The notes beneath the pieces were generated by a model. The model saw nothing but the letters and a program-made list of their open reading frames with translations. It was not told where the DNA came from and searched no databases. A DNA stretch of 64,000 nt from positions 54,067 to 118,066 of the forward strand of contig CADECP010000024.1 in assembly GCA_902825875.1 (NCBI GenBank), in the 5' to 3' direction. Below, in pieces: positions 30,391-38,776 of this stretch. The position numbers and the translations under genes were made by a program. Numbering within the stretch: the first letter of the stretch is position 1; each line of letters starts with the position of its first letter. The DNA is from an uncultured Acidobacteriota bacterium. GTDB lineage: Bacteria > Acidobacteriota > Blastocatellia > RBC074.

Positions 30391-30532
30391 TGTAGCTGCT
30401 CAGCCAGAATGCAGTACTGGGAGCGTAAGCGACCTGAGTTTTCTGAAGAGACGTTTGAGCAAGGGGCAGGTCGCTTACGCTCTCCGTACTGCATAAAATG
30501 CGCTCTTTCAGGCAATGCCCTGAGTAGTTACA
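30391..30532. mobile_element. MITE-like palindromic element, copy 2
   Basis: The outer ends are TGTAGCTGCTCAGCC (30391-30405) and the imperfect inverse ending CCTGAGTAGTTACA (30518-30531). The inner arms at 30409-30436 and 30467-30494 pair at 26 of 28 positions (core GCGTAAGCGACCTG). The layout is the same as the element at 25866-26011, but the inner arms have a different sequence, so the family shares outer ends and not cores. The rest of the 30241-30699 gap shows nothing I recognise. Confidence 0.65.
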
Positions 30533-30699
30533 AAAATCTTTTCCGACTTAAACCACTGCCTATCAACAAGTTTCCTGCCTGGAAGCGATGGGAAGAAATT
30601 TGGAAGCGCAAAAAGAATCGCTGCGGAACTTCGATGGAACCGTGACGGGTGAGTTTCGCTCCGTCGAGCAAACACAAAAACGCTCGCTGAGGAACTCGC

Positions 30700-30915
30700 A
30701 TGAAACTTTATGGTTCATTCCTGATTCGGTGCTGGATTTACTGCGGCGAAGATCAAACTCAACGGCTCGTGTTCGATGTCGAGCACGTACAAGGCGGCGA
30801 ACGTTTGCGATTCAGCAATTACGATGAAGCCTGGCAATGGATGACGCAAATACTGCAATCCAACCACACCATAAAGACAGAAGACGAAAAACCGATGACG
30901 AACGAGCATTCGTAA
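30700..30915 (+). CDS. Small conserved-looking cytoplasmic protein
   Basis: A 71-residue protein. ATG 30700 has GAGGAA seven bases upstream. The N-terminal 50 residues (MKLYGSFLIRCWIYCGEDQT, RLVFDVEHVQGGERLRF, EAWQWMTQIL) look like a compact beta-sheet domain of a type often annotated as hypothetical in this phylum; no function is known to me. The stop lies 11 bp before an ECF sigma gene, so the two probably share an mRNA and it may act on that sigma factor. Confidence 0.65.
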   Translation: MKLYGSFLIRCWIYCGEDQTQRLVFDVEHVQGGERLRFSNYDEAWQWMTQILQSNHTIKTEDEKPMTNEHS

Positions 30916-30926
30916 GAGGTGAGGCA

Positions 30927-31529
30927 ATGAACAAAACATCCCACACGGTTGCAACCAAACGAAAGAAAGAAACGGCTTATCCCGATCAAGGCTGGGCTGA
31001 ATTGATCGGGCGCATGTCCAACGGCGATCAGTCCGCGCTGGCGGAGCTTTACGATCAATCCAGCCGATTAGTCTTCGGCATGGTCAGGCGCGTGGTGAAC
31101 GACCGCAGCGCCGCCGAAGAAATCACGCTCGACACATTTCATCAGGTTTGGCGGCAAGCCAGGAATTTCGATTCCGAACGCGGCAGGCCGTCTTCATGGG
31201 TGATTACCATCGCGCGCAACCGCGCCATAGACCGATTGCGCGCCACGCGCTGGGACAGGCAGGAACAAACTCCGCTGGAAGATGTCACGCCGTTTTTGGC
31301 CGCCGAAGGAACGCCCGAACAATCCACTTACCTCAGCGAACAGCAGAAACTGGTTCGCGCTGCGTTGGCCAATCTGAAAACCGATCAGCGCCAGTTGATC
31401 GAAATCGCATTTTTCGCCGGCCTCACGCATCAGGAAATTTCAGACAAACTGAGTTTACCGCTTGGAACCATTAAAACCCGCATTCGCGCCGGGATGATAA
31501 AGCTACGCGAATTGCTGGCAGAGACATGA
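30927..31529 (+). CDS. ECF RNA polymerase sigma factor
   Basis: A 200-residue sigma-70 family factor from ATG 30927, preceded by GAGGTGAGG. Region 2: ALAELYDQSSRLVFGMVRRV, EEITLDTFHQVWRQARNFD, WVITIARNRAIDRLR. Region 4: LKTDQRQLIEIAFFAGLTHQ and EISDKLSLPLGTIKTRIRAG. It is similar in type to the factor at 26794 but has no recognisable anti-sigma gene beside it. The small protein at 30700 is the only candidate regulator. Confidence 0.9.
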   Translation: MNKTSHTVATKRKKETAYPDQGWAELIGRMSNGDQSALAELYDQSSRLVFGMVRRVVNDRSAAEEITLDTFHQVWRQARNFDSERGRPSSWVITIARNRAIDRLRATRWDRQEQTPLEDVTPFLAAEGTPEQSTYLSEQQKLVRAALANLKTDQRQLIEIAFFAGLTHQEISDKLSLPLGTIKTRIRAGMIKLRELLAET

Positions 31530-31777
31530 TCTGTCAACAAAAACTTCGCAAACGATGAAAAAAGTGGCGGCGAAGAAAACCGATTCAAGCAGTCATTACG
31601 AATAGGTGAGTGACGGTGGCAAAGAAGCACAATCAAGCAGGAGAAAGAGGGAGCAACAACCGGTTTGGCAAGCCCAAACGCGACGTGACCTCACAGTTTC
31701 GTTAATTTAACGACTTTCCCAAAAAGTTAAACCAACACCCGGAGCCTTTCTGGCTCTCGTAAGGAGAGGTCTGTCCA

Positions 31778-34700
31778 ATGACAAAGAAAACAAACAAAAA
31801 ACCAGCGATCAGAATGGCAACCGCGCTTGGCGTGGCCTGCTTCCTGAGTCTCATGATCCTTATTACCGTCGGGTTGATTGCGCCGGTTTCGCCGTCAGTC
31901 AAAGCCAACGGGTTCCAAACATCGGATCAACCATACGAAGGAACGGTGTATGCCATCACCGCCGGAAACAGCCTGATTAGTTTTAACGTCATCACACCCG
32001 GCGCGATCATTCGCACGGTTCCCGTCGGCGGATTGGCTCAGGGTGAAACAATCACCGGAATTGATTTCCGTCCGCGCACAGGACAGTTGTATGGCGTCAG
32101 CAGCGCCAGCCGAATTTATACGATCAACACAACAACGGGCGCAGCCACCCTGATTGGCAGCGCGGCATTCAGCCCGGCATTGGCAGGGACTGCTTTTGGC
32201 GTGGATTTCAATCCGACCGTGGATCGCATCCGACTGGTCAGCGATGGCGATCAGAACTTGCGATTGCATCCCGACACTGGCGCGGTGGCAGGAACCGATA
32301 CAAATTTGAATTACCCGACCGGCGATGCCAATGCCAATATCAATCCGAACATCGTCGCTTCCGCCTACACCGGCAACTTCAATGCGGCGACTACGACTAC
32401 GCTGTACAACATTGATTCCAGCCTGGACATTTTGGTTCTACAAGGATCAGCAGGCGGCGCGCCGACTTCGCCCAACACTGGCCAACTGGCGACCATCGGC
32501 GCGTTGGGAGTCAACACGACCGATCAGGTCGGTTTCGACATTTCTGCGCCGGGCGACATGGCGCTGGCTTCGCTGACGACGCAGGGTGCGACGACTTCTG
32601 CGCTGTATTCGATCAATTTGATGACCGGCGCGGCAACGATGATCGGCGCAATTGGCGGAACGGAAATCATTCGAGACATCGCCGTCGTCACCCGCGTTGA
32701 AACCATTTTTGCCGTCAACGCCAACAACCAACTGCTGAGCTTCAATAGCGGAACCCCCGGCGCGGTCGCTTCGCGCCTCATCACAGGTTTGCAAGGCGGC
32801 GAATCGGTGCTCGGCATAGATTTTCGTCCGGCGACCGGACAACTTTTCGCGCTGACAAATGCCAGCCGCGTTTACACCATCAATACGACCAGCGCCCAGG
32901 CAACGCCGGTCAGCGGCACTTTTAATCCGACGTTGAATGGCAATGCGTTTGGCTTCGATTTCAATCCGCTTCCGGATCGCATTCGCCTGGTCAGCGACAA
33001 CGAGCAAAATTTGCGCTTGAACCCGAACAACGGAGCCGTTGCGGGAGTTGACACCAATCTGACTTACGCGGCGGGCGATCCGAACGCCAATGCCAACCCA
33101 AACATTGTCGGAGCCGCCTACACCAACAGTCTGGCCGGAGCGACGACGACCACGTTGTACGTGATTGATTCCGGCACGGACACATTGGCGTTGCAAGGTT
33201 CAATCGGCGGCACGCCCAATTCTCCCAACGGCGGAGTAATGACGACGGTCGGCGCATTGAATATCAACACATCCGATCAAGTCGGTTTTGACATCGCTGC
33301 GCAAACCGGCGCGGCATTCGCTTCGTTGACTGTGCAGGGAGCGGCAACTTCGGGGTTGTACGCGATCAACACGGTTTCAGGAGCAGCGACCTTGCTAGGC
33401 GAAATCGGCGGCGGAACGCCTATCCGCGACATCGCCATCGCCACGCGCGTTGAAACGGTTTTTGCCGTGACGGCTGGCAACAATTTGGTCAGTTTCAACA
33501 GCCTGACTCCGGGAACGATTTTGAGCACAGTCCCAATCACAGGGCTTGGCGCAGGCGAAACCGTCACAGGCATGGACTTTCGTCCGGCCAGCGGCCAACT
33601 GTTCGCGGTCAGCAGCGCCAGCCGCGTATACACGATCAACACGCTTACCGGAGCCGCGACGCCCGCTGGCCCTGCGTTCACGCCTGCTTTGAGTGGAACG
33701 GCCTTCGGCGTGGATTTCAACCCGGTGCCGGATCGCATTCGATTGGTCAGCGACGCCGATCAAAACTTGCGATTGAATCCGAACAACGGAGCCTTGGCCG
33801 GAACCGATACCAACATCACATTCGCCAACGGTGATCCGAACGCCAGTGGCAACCCGAACGTCGTGGCCGTCGCCTACACCAACAACGTCGCGGGAACGCC
33901 TTCGACGACGCTGTTTGGCATTGATTCGAATCTGGACATTCTGGTTCGACAAGGTTCGCCCGGAGGCGCGCCGGTTTCGCCGAATGCCGGAACGCTGTTC
34001 ACCATCGGCGCGTTGGGCGTCAACACCACAAACGACTCGGGGTTCGACATCTCCGATTGCAGCGGATTGGGTTACGCCTCGTTGACGACAGCCGGAGCGA
34101 CGCAATCGCAGTTTTACACCATCAATTTGTTGAGCGGCGCAGCGACAGCCGTTGGCACAATCGGCGTCAATGAAATCGTCCGCGACATTGCCGTGGCGAC
34201 GACTTTCATTCCGTCTGCCCAGCAAGCCGGATTCGCTACCGTCAATGCCGCCAGTTACATCGGCGACACGCTGGCTCCGGATTTGATTACGGCTCTGTTC
34301 GGAACTTTTCAAACGCAGAATGGCCAGACGGCTGTGGCAACTTCGCAACCGCTGCCGACGACTTTGGGCGGCATGAAAATGTCCGTCAATGGAACCGACG
34401 CCAGCTTGTTTTTCGTCAGCAACTCGCAGATCAATTTCCGCGTGCCCAGCAATGTGGCCGACGGACAGGCCGTCGTCACCGTCACCAATGCCAACGGAAC
34501 CACTCGCAGCGGATCAATTTCCATCAATCGCAGCGCGCCGGGAATTTTCACTGCCAACGCCAGCGGACGCGGCACAGCGGCAGGATTGGCGACCAGCGAC
34601 GGCGTCAATTACGTTTCGCTGCTCAACGCCGATGGAACCGAACGCGCGATTGATCCCGGAACGCCGCAACGCCCGAACTTCCTGGTGCTGTTCACCACAG

Positions 34701-35800
34701 GTTTGCGCAACACGCCTGCCGCCAATCCCAACGATCAAAACGCAATTGCCGAATCGGTCACAGCCACGATCCAGGGCGTGACGGCGTCATTGACGTACGC
34801 CGGGCGACATCCGGATTTTGAAGGACTGGATCAGGTCAACATCATCATTCCGCCACAACTGGCGGGCGCGGGACAGGTCAGTTTGCAATTGACGGCCAAC
34901 GGCCAAACTTCCAACACCGTGACTTTCCGCATTGGCGGCACTGCGCCTGCGGTGATGTTACAAACAGCCGCCATCGGCCAGACGATTGGCGGAGCCTTGT
35001 CTGCGGACGACCAGGTTGTGATTGGATCAAACTTCCGCACCTACTACTTCGACGCCTACAGCTTCACGGCGGCGGCGGGAACCGGCGTTGTGTTCGATCT
35101 GCGCGCGTCCACCTTCGACCCGGCGTTGATTCTTTACCAGCGCGAAGCCAACGGCGCATTGACTCCAGTGGCGGCAGACGACGATCTGGGCGGGCTTGGC
35201 GACGGAGACATCGTCAACGACAACGCTCTGCTGCTGACGGCCATTCCTGAAACTCGTGAATACGTCCTGTTCGTCACCAGTTCCGAAGACAATCCCGGCG
35301 GCAGAGGCGGATACACGTTGCGGCTGATCGGCAATTCGATGCAGAGCATTGCTTACGGCGCGACGGTCAATGGCCAGATTGCCGCTGGCGATTTGCAAAC
35401 GGCTGCGGGCGATTACCTGGATGCGTACTGGTTTGCCGGCGCAGGCGGAGACCGCGTGCAGATCAAGATGACTTCCGCTTCGTTCGATTCCTTTCTGATC
35501 CTGAATAAAAACAACGGCTCGGCAGTCGCGTTTGACGATAACAGCGCAGGTGGGCAGGATGCACAACTGACTTTAACTTTGCCTGAAACTGGCGTGTACG
35601 TGATTGTCGCCACACCGTTCGCGCCCAACCGCACAGGCAATTACACGCTGGCGCTGACGCGGTCGAACAATCTGGCGACGGCGAACGAATTGCCGCTGGC
35701 TGAACTGGGACGCGCCGCTCGCATGATTCACGAAACTAAAGGCGCAAACGACGATGTACGCTTTCGGCAATTCGCCAACCGCCGCATCGTCGAGCGATAA
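31778..35800 (+). CDS. Large secreted protein with three DUF4394 domains, TIGR03437-like domain and PPC repeats
   Basis: A 1340-residue protein; ATG 31778 follows AAGGAGAGG. A signal peptide covers about 1-44. Three tandem DUF4394 units cover about 50-310, 310-560 and 560-810, each with ITGIDFRP-type, RIYTINT, FGVDFNP..DRIRLVSD, LRLNPNNGA and NTTDQVGFDI motifs. A TIGR03437-like domain (FFVSNSQINFRVPSNV, GLDQVNIIIPP) spans about 815-1060. Two pre-peptidase C-terminal-type beta domains (YYFDAYSFTAAAG, DAYWFAGAGGDRVQIKM) follow. No catalytic motif is present, so a surface or adhesive role is likely. The repeats are also visible at DNA level. It lies 248 bp after the ECF sigma gene. Confidence 0.87.
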   Translation: MTKKTNKKPAIRMATALGVACFLSLMILITVGLIAPVSPSVKANGFQTSDQPYEGTVYAITAGNSLISFNVITPGAIIRTVPVGGLAQGETITGIDFRPRTGQLYGVSSASRIYTINTTTGAATLIGSAAFSPALAGTAFGVDFNPTVDRIRLVSDGDQNLRLHPDTGAVAGTDTNLNYPTGDANANINPNIVASAYTGNFNAATTTTLYNIDSSLDILVLQGSAGGAPTSPNTGQLATIGALGVNTTDQVGFDISAPGDMALASLTTQGATTSALYSINLMTGAATMIGAIGGTEIIRDIAVVTRVETIFAVNANNQLLSFNSGTPGAVASRLITGLQGGESVLGIDFRPATGQLFALTNASRVYTINTTSAQATPVSGTFNPTLNGNAFGFDFNPLPDRIRLVSDNEQNLRLNPNNGAVAGVDTNLTYAAGDPNANANPNIVGAAYTNSLAGATTTTLYVIDSGTDTLALQGSIGGTPNSPNGGVMTTVGALNINTSDQVGFDIAAQTGAAFASLTVQGAATSGLYAINTVSGAATLLGEIGGGTPIRDIAIATRVETVFAVTAGNNLVSFNSLTPGTILSTVPITGLGAGETVTGMDFRPASGQLFAVSSASRVYTINTLTGAATPAGPAFTPALSGTAFGVDFNPVPDRIRLVSDADQNLRLNPNNGALAGTDTNITFANGDPNASGNPNVVAVAYTNNVAGTPSTTLFGIDSNLDILVRQGSPGGAPVSPNAGTLFTIGALGVNTTNDSGFDISDCSGLGYASLTTAGATQSQFYTINLLSGAATAVGTIGVNEIVRDIAVATTFIPSAQQAGFATVNAASYIGDTLAPDLITALFGTFQTQNGQTAVATSQPLPTTLGGMKMSVNGTDASLFFVSNSQINFRVPSNVADGQAVVTVTNANGTTRSGSISINRSAPGIFTANASGRGTAAGLATSDGVNYVSLLNADGTERAIDPGTPQRPNFLVLFTTGLRNTPAANPNDQNAIAESVTATIQGVTASLTYAGRHPDFEGLDQVNIIIPPQLAGAGQVSLQLTANGQTSNTVTFRIGGTAPAVMLQTAAIGQTIGGALSADDQVVIGSNFRTYYFDAYSFTAAAGTGVVFDLRASTFDPALILYQREANGALTPVAADDDLGGLGDGDIVNDNALLLTAIPETREYVLFVTSSEDNPGGRGGYTLRLIGNSMQSIAYGATVNGQIAAGDLQTAAGDYLDAYWFAGAGGDRVQIKMTSASFDSFLILNKNNGSAVAFDDNSAGGQDAQLTLTLPETGVYVIVATPFAPNRTGNYTLALTRSNNLATANELPLAELGRAARMIHETKGANDDVRFRQFANRRIVER

Positions 35801-35807
35801 GGAACGA

Positions 35808-35877
35808 GTGGGACAATTTGAAAAATTGTCCCACCACGCTCAGAACAGATCAGTGGGACAATTTTTCAAATTGTCCC
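35808..35877. repeat. Pair of GGGACAATTT palindromes (copies 1 and 2)
   Basis: Two palindromes (35808-35834 and 35853-35877), each of the form GTGGGACAATTT then AAATTGTCCCAC, separated by 18 bp. A related pair lies at 38706-38772. The tandem-pair layout is like REP/BIME-type repeats. The first is close behind the stop codon of the DUF4394 gene and might also help end transcription. Confidence 0.75.
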
Positions 35878-36031
35878 AGCCCTCTCTTCCAGTTGTCATT
35901 TTTTTCAATTGTCATTTTTCATTGCTGACCAATGTTTCGTGCGATGACAAATCACAAATCACAAATGACAGATGGAAAATGAAAGTGCCGACAAAATTTT
36001 GCTCAACTGCTTATTTTCTAAAAGGAACAGG

Positions 36032-38365
36032 ATGATGCCCGGACTTTACTCCTTCAATTCAAAAGGTAGGCGCTTGGTCGGTTGGCTGTTTTTTGCAACC
36101 TTGATGATTCAGTTATCAGTTTTCGCTTTGGCTCAAAACCTGCGCTCAATTTCCGGCACGGTTGTCACCGAAACCGGCGAAGTGGTTCGTGGCGTGACGA
36201 TCACCGTTCGCAGTTCGGCGGGCGACAAAACCGTCACCAGCGACAACGAAGGTCGGTTCAAGCTGGAAGCTCCGCGCGAAGTTCTGAGCTTGCGCGTGAC
36301 CGGCAAAAACATTTCCGCCAGCGAACTGAGTTTCAGCGCCACTGAGGCTACAGAAAACTTGCGAGTGGAAATCAGCTACATCATTCCGAAGATTCACGAC
36401 GGATTGGTGATTTCGGCTTCGCAACTTGATCCGACGATTGATCGTCGCAACGAAACCATTTACCGCGACACGCTGTTTTCGCGCGACGATCAGGTTTTCC
36501 ACACGCTGGACGCTGGCATCAACGCAGGCCAGCACGAAGGCGGCGGCAAATCGCTGGAAATCCGCCGCTTCGGATACAACCTCGATCACGGCGGAGTGAA
36601 CGGCGGATTGAAAGTGTTGGTGGACAACTTTCAGCAAAACCAAGGCACGCAAGGTCACGGGCAAGGTTATCTTGGCCAATTGAAATCGCTGACGCCTGAA
36701 CTGGTGCAAGATGTCGAAATTCTGAACGGCCCGTTCAGCGCGCAGTACGGCGATTTTTCCGGCCTCGGCGTGGTTCACATTCGACTGAAAGAATCCTTGC
36801 CCGATCAGTTGACCGCGCGGTTTCAAGGCGGCCAGTTCGGTACGTTTCGTTCGTTTCTGGCTTACAGTCCGGAACTGAAACGCGGCGACGCTTTGATCGC
36901 TTACGAAGCTTCGCGCACCGATGGACCGTTCAAAAATCCGCTCCGTTACAAACGCGACAATGTCACCGGCAATTACGTCCACAACCTGAATGAAAAAACG
37001 AAACTCGGCTTCAAGCTCAATCTTGGCCGCAACGATTTTGTTTCTTCGGGGCAAATTCCGCTGGATGAAGTAAACGCCGGACGACTTGATCGTTTCGACT
37101 TCGTTGATCCTGACAACGGTGGCCGAGTCCGCACAGGAGTCGTCAGCACATATTTCCGCCGTGAAACCGAGAAAGGCGGCGTGTTCAAAGTTGATGGTTT
37201 TCTGGCGCGTTCGTTGTTCGATCTGTATTCCAACTTCACGTTTTTTCTGAATGACGAAGCGAACGGCGACGAAATCATTCAGCACGATTCCCGCTTGCAG
37301 CAAGGCGTCAATGCGCAATGGTTGCAACCTTACAAGCTGTTCGGCAAACACGCGCTGCTGGTTGCCGGAGCGAATTTTCACGACAACCAGATCAACGTCG
37401 GCTTGGACAATTCCGTCAGTCGTTCGCCGATCAGCGTCGTCACCAAAGCCAACGCGCGCGTGACTAATTCGTCCGGCTACGTCCAGCAAGGTTTCGATCT
37501 GGATTCCGGCAAAACGCATTTCCACATCGAAGCCGGTTTGCGCTTCGATCATTTCCGCTTCCGAGTTGACGACCGCGTCGAGTCGCAACTTTCCGGCGCG
37601 CAAACCGCTTCCCGCTTTCAGCCAAAATTCAATTTCTCTGTCACTCCGAACGAACGCCTGCCGCTGACGGTGTATTTCAATTACGGCAGAGGCATTGCCA
37701 GCCAGGACGCGCGCGGCGTGGTGCAGCAGCCGGATGGCGAACGAATTTCAACGACGGATTTTTATCAGGTTGGCACGTCGCACAATTTCAAACGGCTGAG
37801 TTTGAGCACGGATTTGTTTTTGATTGATCGGTCGAACGAGCAGGTTTACATCCCGGACGATGGCAGTTTTGAATTTCTGGGGCCGACGCGCGCTTATGGT
37901 TTTGAAGCGAAAACTTCAATCAAGTTGACGCGCGTGCTGTCGTTCAACGGCGGGCTGACCCGCGTGATGAATGCGTTTTACCGCGGTCAACAGCCTAAAA
38001 TTTACGTGGACAGCGCGCCGCATTTCATCAGCAACGCGGCATTGACGCTGGCTGACTGGCAAGGATTCAGCGGTTCGCTGCGGTATCGCCACATCAGCAA
38101 TTACCGGCTGGACGGCGAAGACCCCTCGATTCGCGCCGCTGGCTTTGACGTGATTGACCTGAGCGTGACGAAACGATTGAACCGCCGCGTCGAACTGAAT
38201 CTGTCGGTGGATAACCTGACGGACAAACGGTATTTCGAGACGCAGAACTTTTTTGAATCGCGCCTCGCTCCCGCAGCGCCCGTCGTTTCGCGCATCCATG
38301 CCACTCCGGGTTATCCACTGACGGTGACTGCCGGAGTGACCTTCCGACTTGGCGGTAAGGATTGA
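36032..38365 (+). CDS. TonB-dependent outer-membrane receptor
   Basis: A 777-residue receptor. ATG 36032 (or 36035) is preferred since AAAGGAACAGG precedes it; the longer in-frame reading lacks a signal peptide at its end. Signal peptide about 1-35, carboxypeptidase-regulatory-like domain about 37-110 (ISGTVVTETGEVVRGVTITV), plug domain about 130-260 (DNFQQNQGTQGHGQGYLG, VEILNGPFSAQYGDFSGLGV), then a 22-strand-type barrel ending in a VTFRL aromatic/hydrophobic C-terminus. It should import a large nutrient using TonB energy. The ligand is unknown; the neighbouring secreted proteins may share that nutrient. Confidence 0.9.
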   Translation: MMPGLYSFNSKGRRLVGWLFFATLMIQLSVFALAQNLRSISGTVVTETGEVVRGVTITVRSSAGDKTVTSDNEGRFKLEAPREVLSLRVTGKNISASELSFSATEATENLRVEISYIIPKIHDGLVISASQLDPTIDRRNETIYRDTLFSRDDQVFHTLDAGINAGQHEGGGKSLEIRRFGYNLDHGGVNGGLKVLVDNFQQNQGTQGHGQGYLGQLKSLTPELVQDVEILNGPFSAQYGDFSGLGVVHIRLKESLPDQLTARFQGGQFGTFRSFLAYSPELKRGDALIAYEASRTDGPFKNPLRYKRDNVTGNYVHNLNEKTKLGFKLNLGRNDFVSSGQIPLDEVNAGRLDRFDFVDPDNGGRVRTGVVSTYFRRETEKGGVFKVDGFLARSLFDLYSNFTFFLNDEANGDEIIQHDSRLQQGVNAQWLQPYKLFGKHALLVAGANFHDNQINVGLDNSVSRSPISVVTKANARVTNSSGYVQQGFDLDSGKTHFHIEAGLRFDHFRFRVDDRVESQLSGAQTASRFQPKFNFSVTPNERLPLTVYFNYGRGIASQDARGVVQQPDGERISTTDFYQVGTSHNFKRLSLSTDLFLIDRSNEQVYIPDDGSFEFLGPTRAYGFEAKTSIKLTRVLSFNGGLTRVMNAFYRGQQPKIYVDSAPHFISNAALTLADWQGFSGSLRYRHISNYRLDGEDPSIRAAGFDVIDLSVTKRLNRRVELNLSVDNLTDKRYFETQNFFESRLAPAAPVVSRIHATPGYPLTVTAGVTFRLGGKD

Positions 38366-38402
38366 AGTTCGCATCATCGCCGATTACTTTTCTTTGGCAG
38401 AC

Positions 38403-38681
38403 CTAACAGCCGCCAGCAATCGCCGGAACGATTGAAATTTCAGCCTTGTCAGCGAGTCCGGTGTTCAAACCTTCCAGAAAGCGAATGTCTTCGCCGTCAA
38501 CGTAGACGTTGATGAAGCGACGAAGCTCGCCGTTCGTTTCGCACAGGCGAGCTTGAATGCCTGGATAAGCGGCTTCGAGTTGGTTGAAGATTTCGCCGAT
38601 GGTTGCGCCCTGCACTTCGACAAGTTCAGTGTCTTTGGTGAATTTACGCAGCGGCGTTGGGATGATTACTGTTTGAGGCAT
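38403..38681 (-). CDS. MoaD/ThiS/CysO-like sulfur carrier protein ending in GGC
   Basis: A 92-residue ubiquitin-like carrier. ATG 38681 has AAGGAG upstream. The fold's landmarks are [50 protein letters not shown] and the terminal IVPAIAGGC. Carriers of this kind form a C-terminal thiocarboxylate on a Gly-Gly end that gives sulfur for cysteine, cofactor or siderophore synthesis. Here one extra Cys follows the GG, so it would need trimming, as reported for QbsE (ending GGCF) by a JAMM peptidase. A JAMM gene is in this window at 59387. The carrier is 95 bp downstream of threonine synthase on the same strand. Confidence 0.88.
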   Translation of the reverse strand: MPQTVIIPTPLRKFTKDTELVEVQGATIGEIFNQLEAAYPGIQARLCETNGELRRFINVYVDGEDIRFLEGLNTGLADKAEISIVPAIAGGC

Positions 38682-38705
38682 TGATGGTTCTCCTTGCAAT
38701 CAAAG

Positions 38706-38772
38706 TGTGACGATTTTTCAAATTGTCACACTGGTTCTGAAAAGCTGGGACAATTTGGAAAATTGTCCCACG
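38706..38772. repeat. Pair of GGGACAATTT palindromes (copies 3 and 4)
   Basis: Two palindromes: 38706-38732 (GTGTGACGATTT then AAATTGTCACAC) and 38748-38772 (GGGACAATTT then AAATTGTCCCAC). They lie between the threonine synthase stop and the carrier gene start and could fold in the shared mRNA. The family is the same as at 35808-35877. Confidence 0.75.
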
Positions 38773-38776
38773 CAAG

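Noticed and set aside
31900..34250. Periodic repeats considered as a CRISPR-like or satellite array
   Set aside because: The period is about 750 bp and matches three DUF4394 coding units; no short spaced repeats.
36146..37603. 485-residue minus-strand frame opposite the TonB-dependent receptor
   Set aside because: Antisense shadow with low-complexity, Arg- and Val-rich composition; the receptor frame has a signal peptide, plug and barrel.
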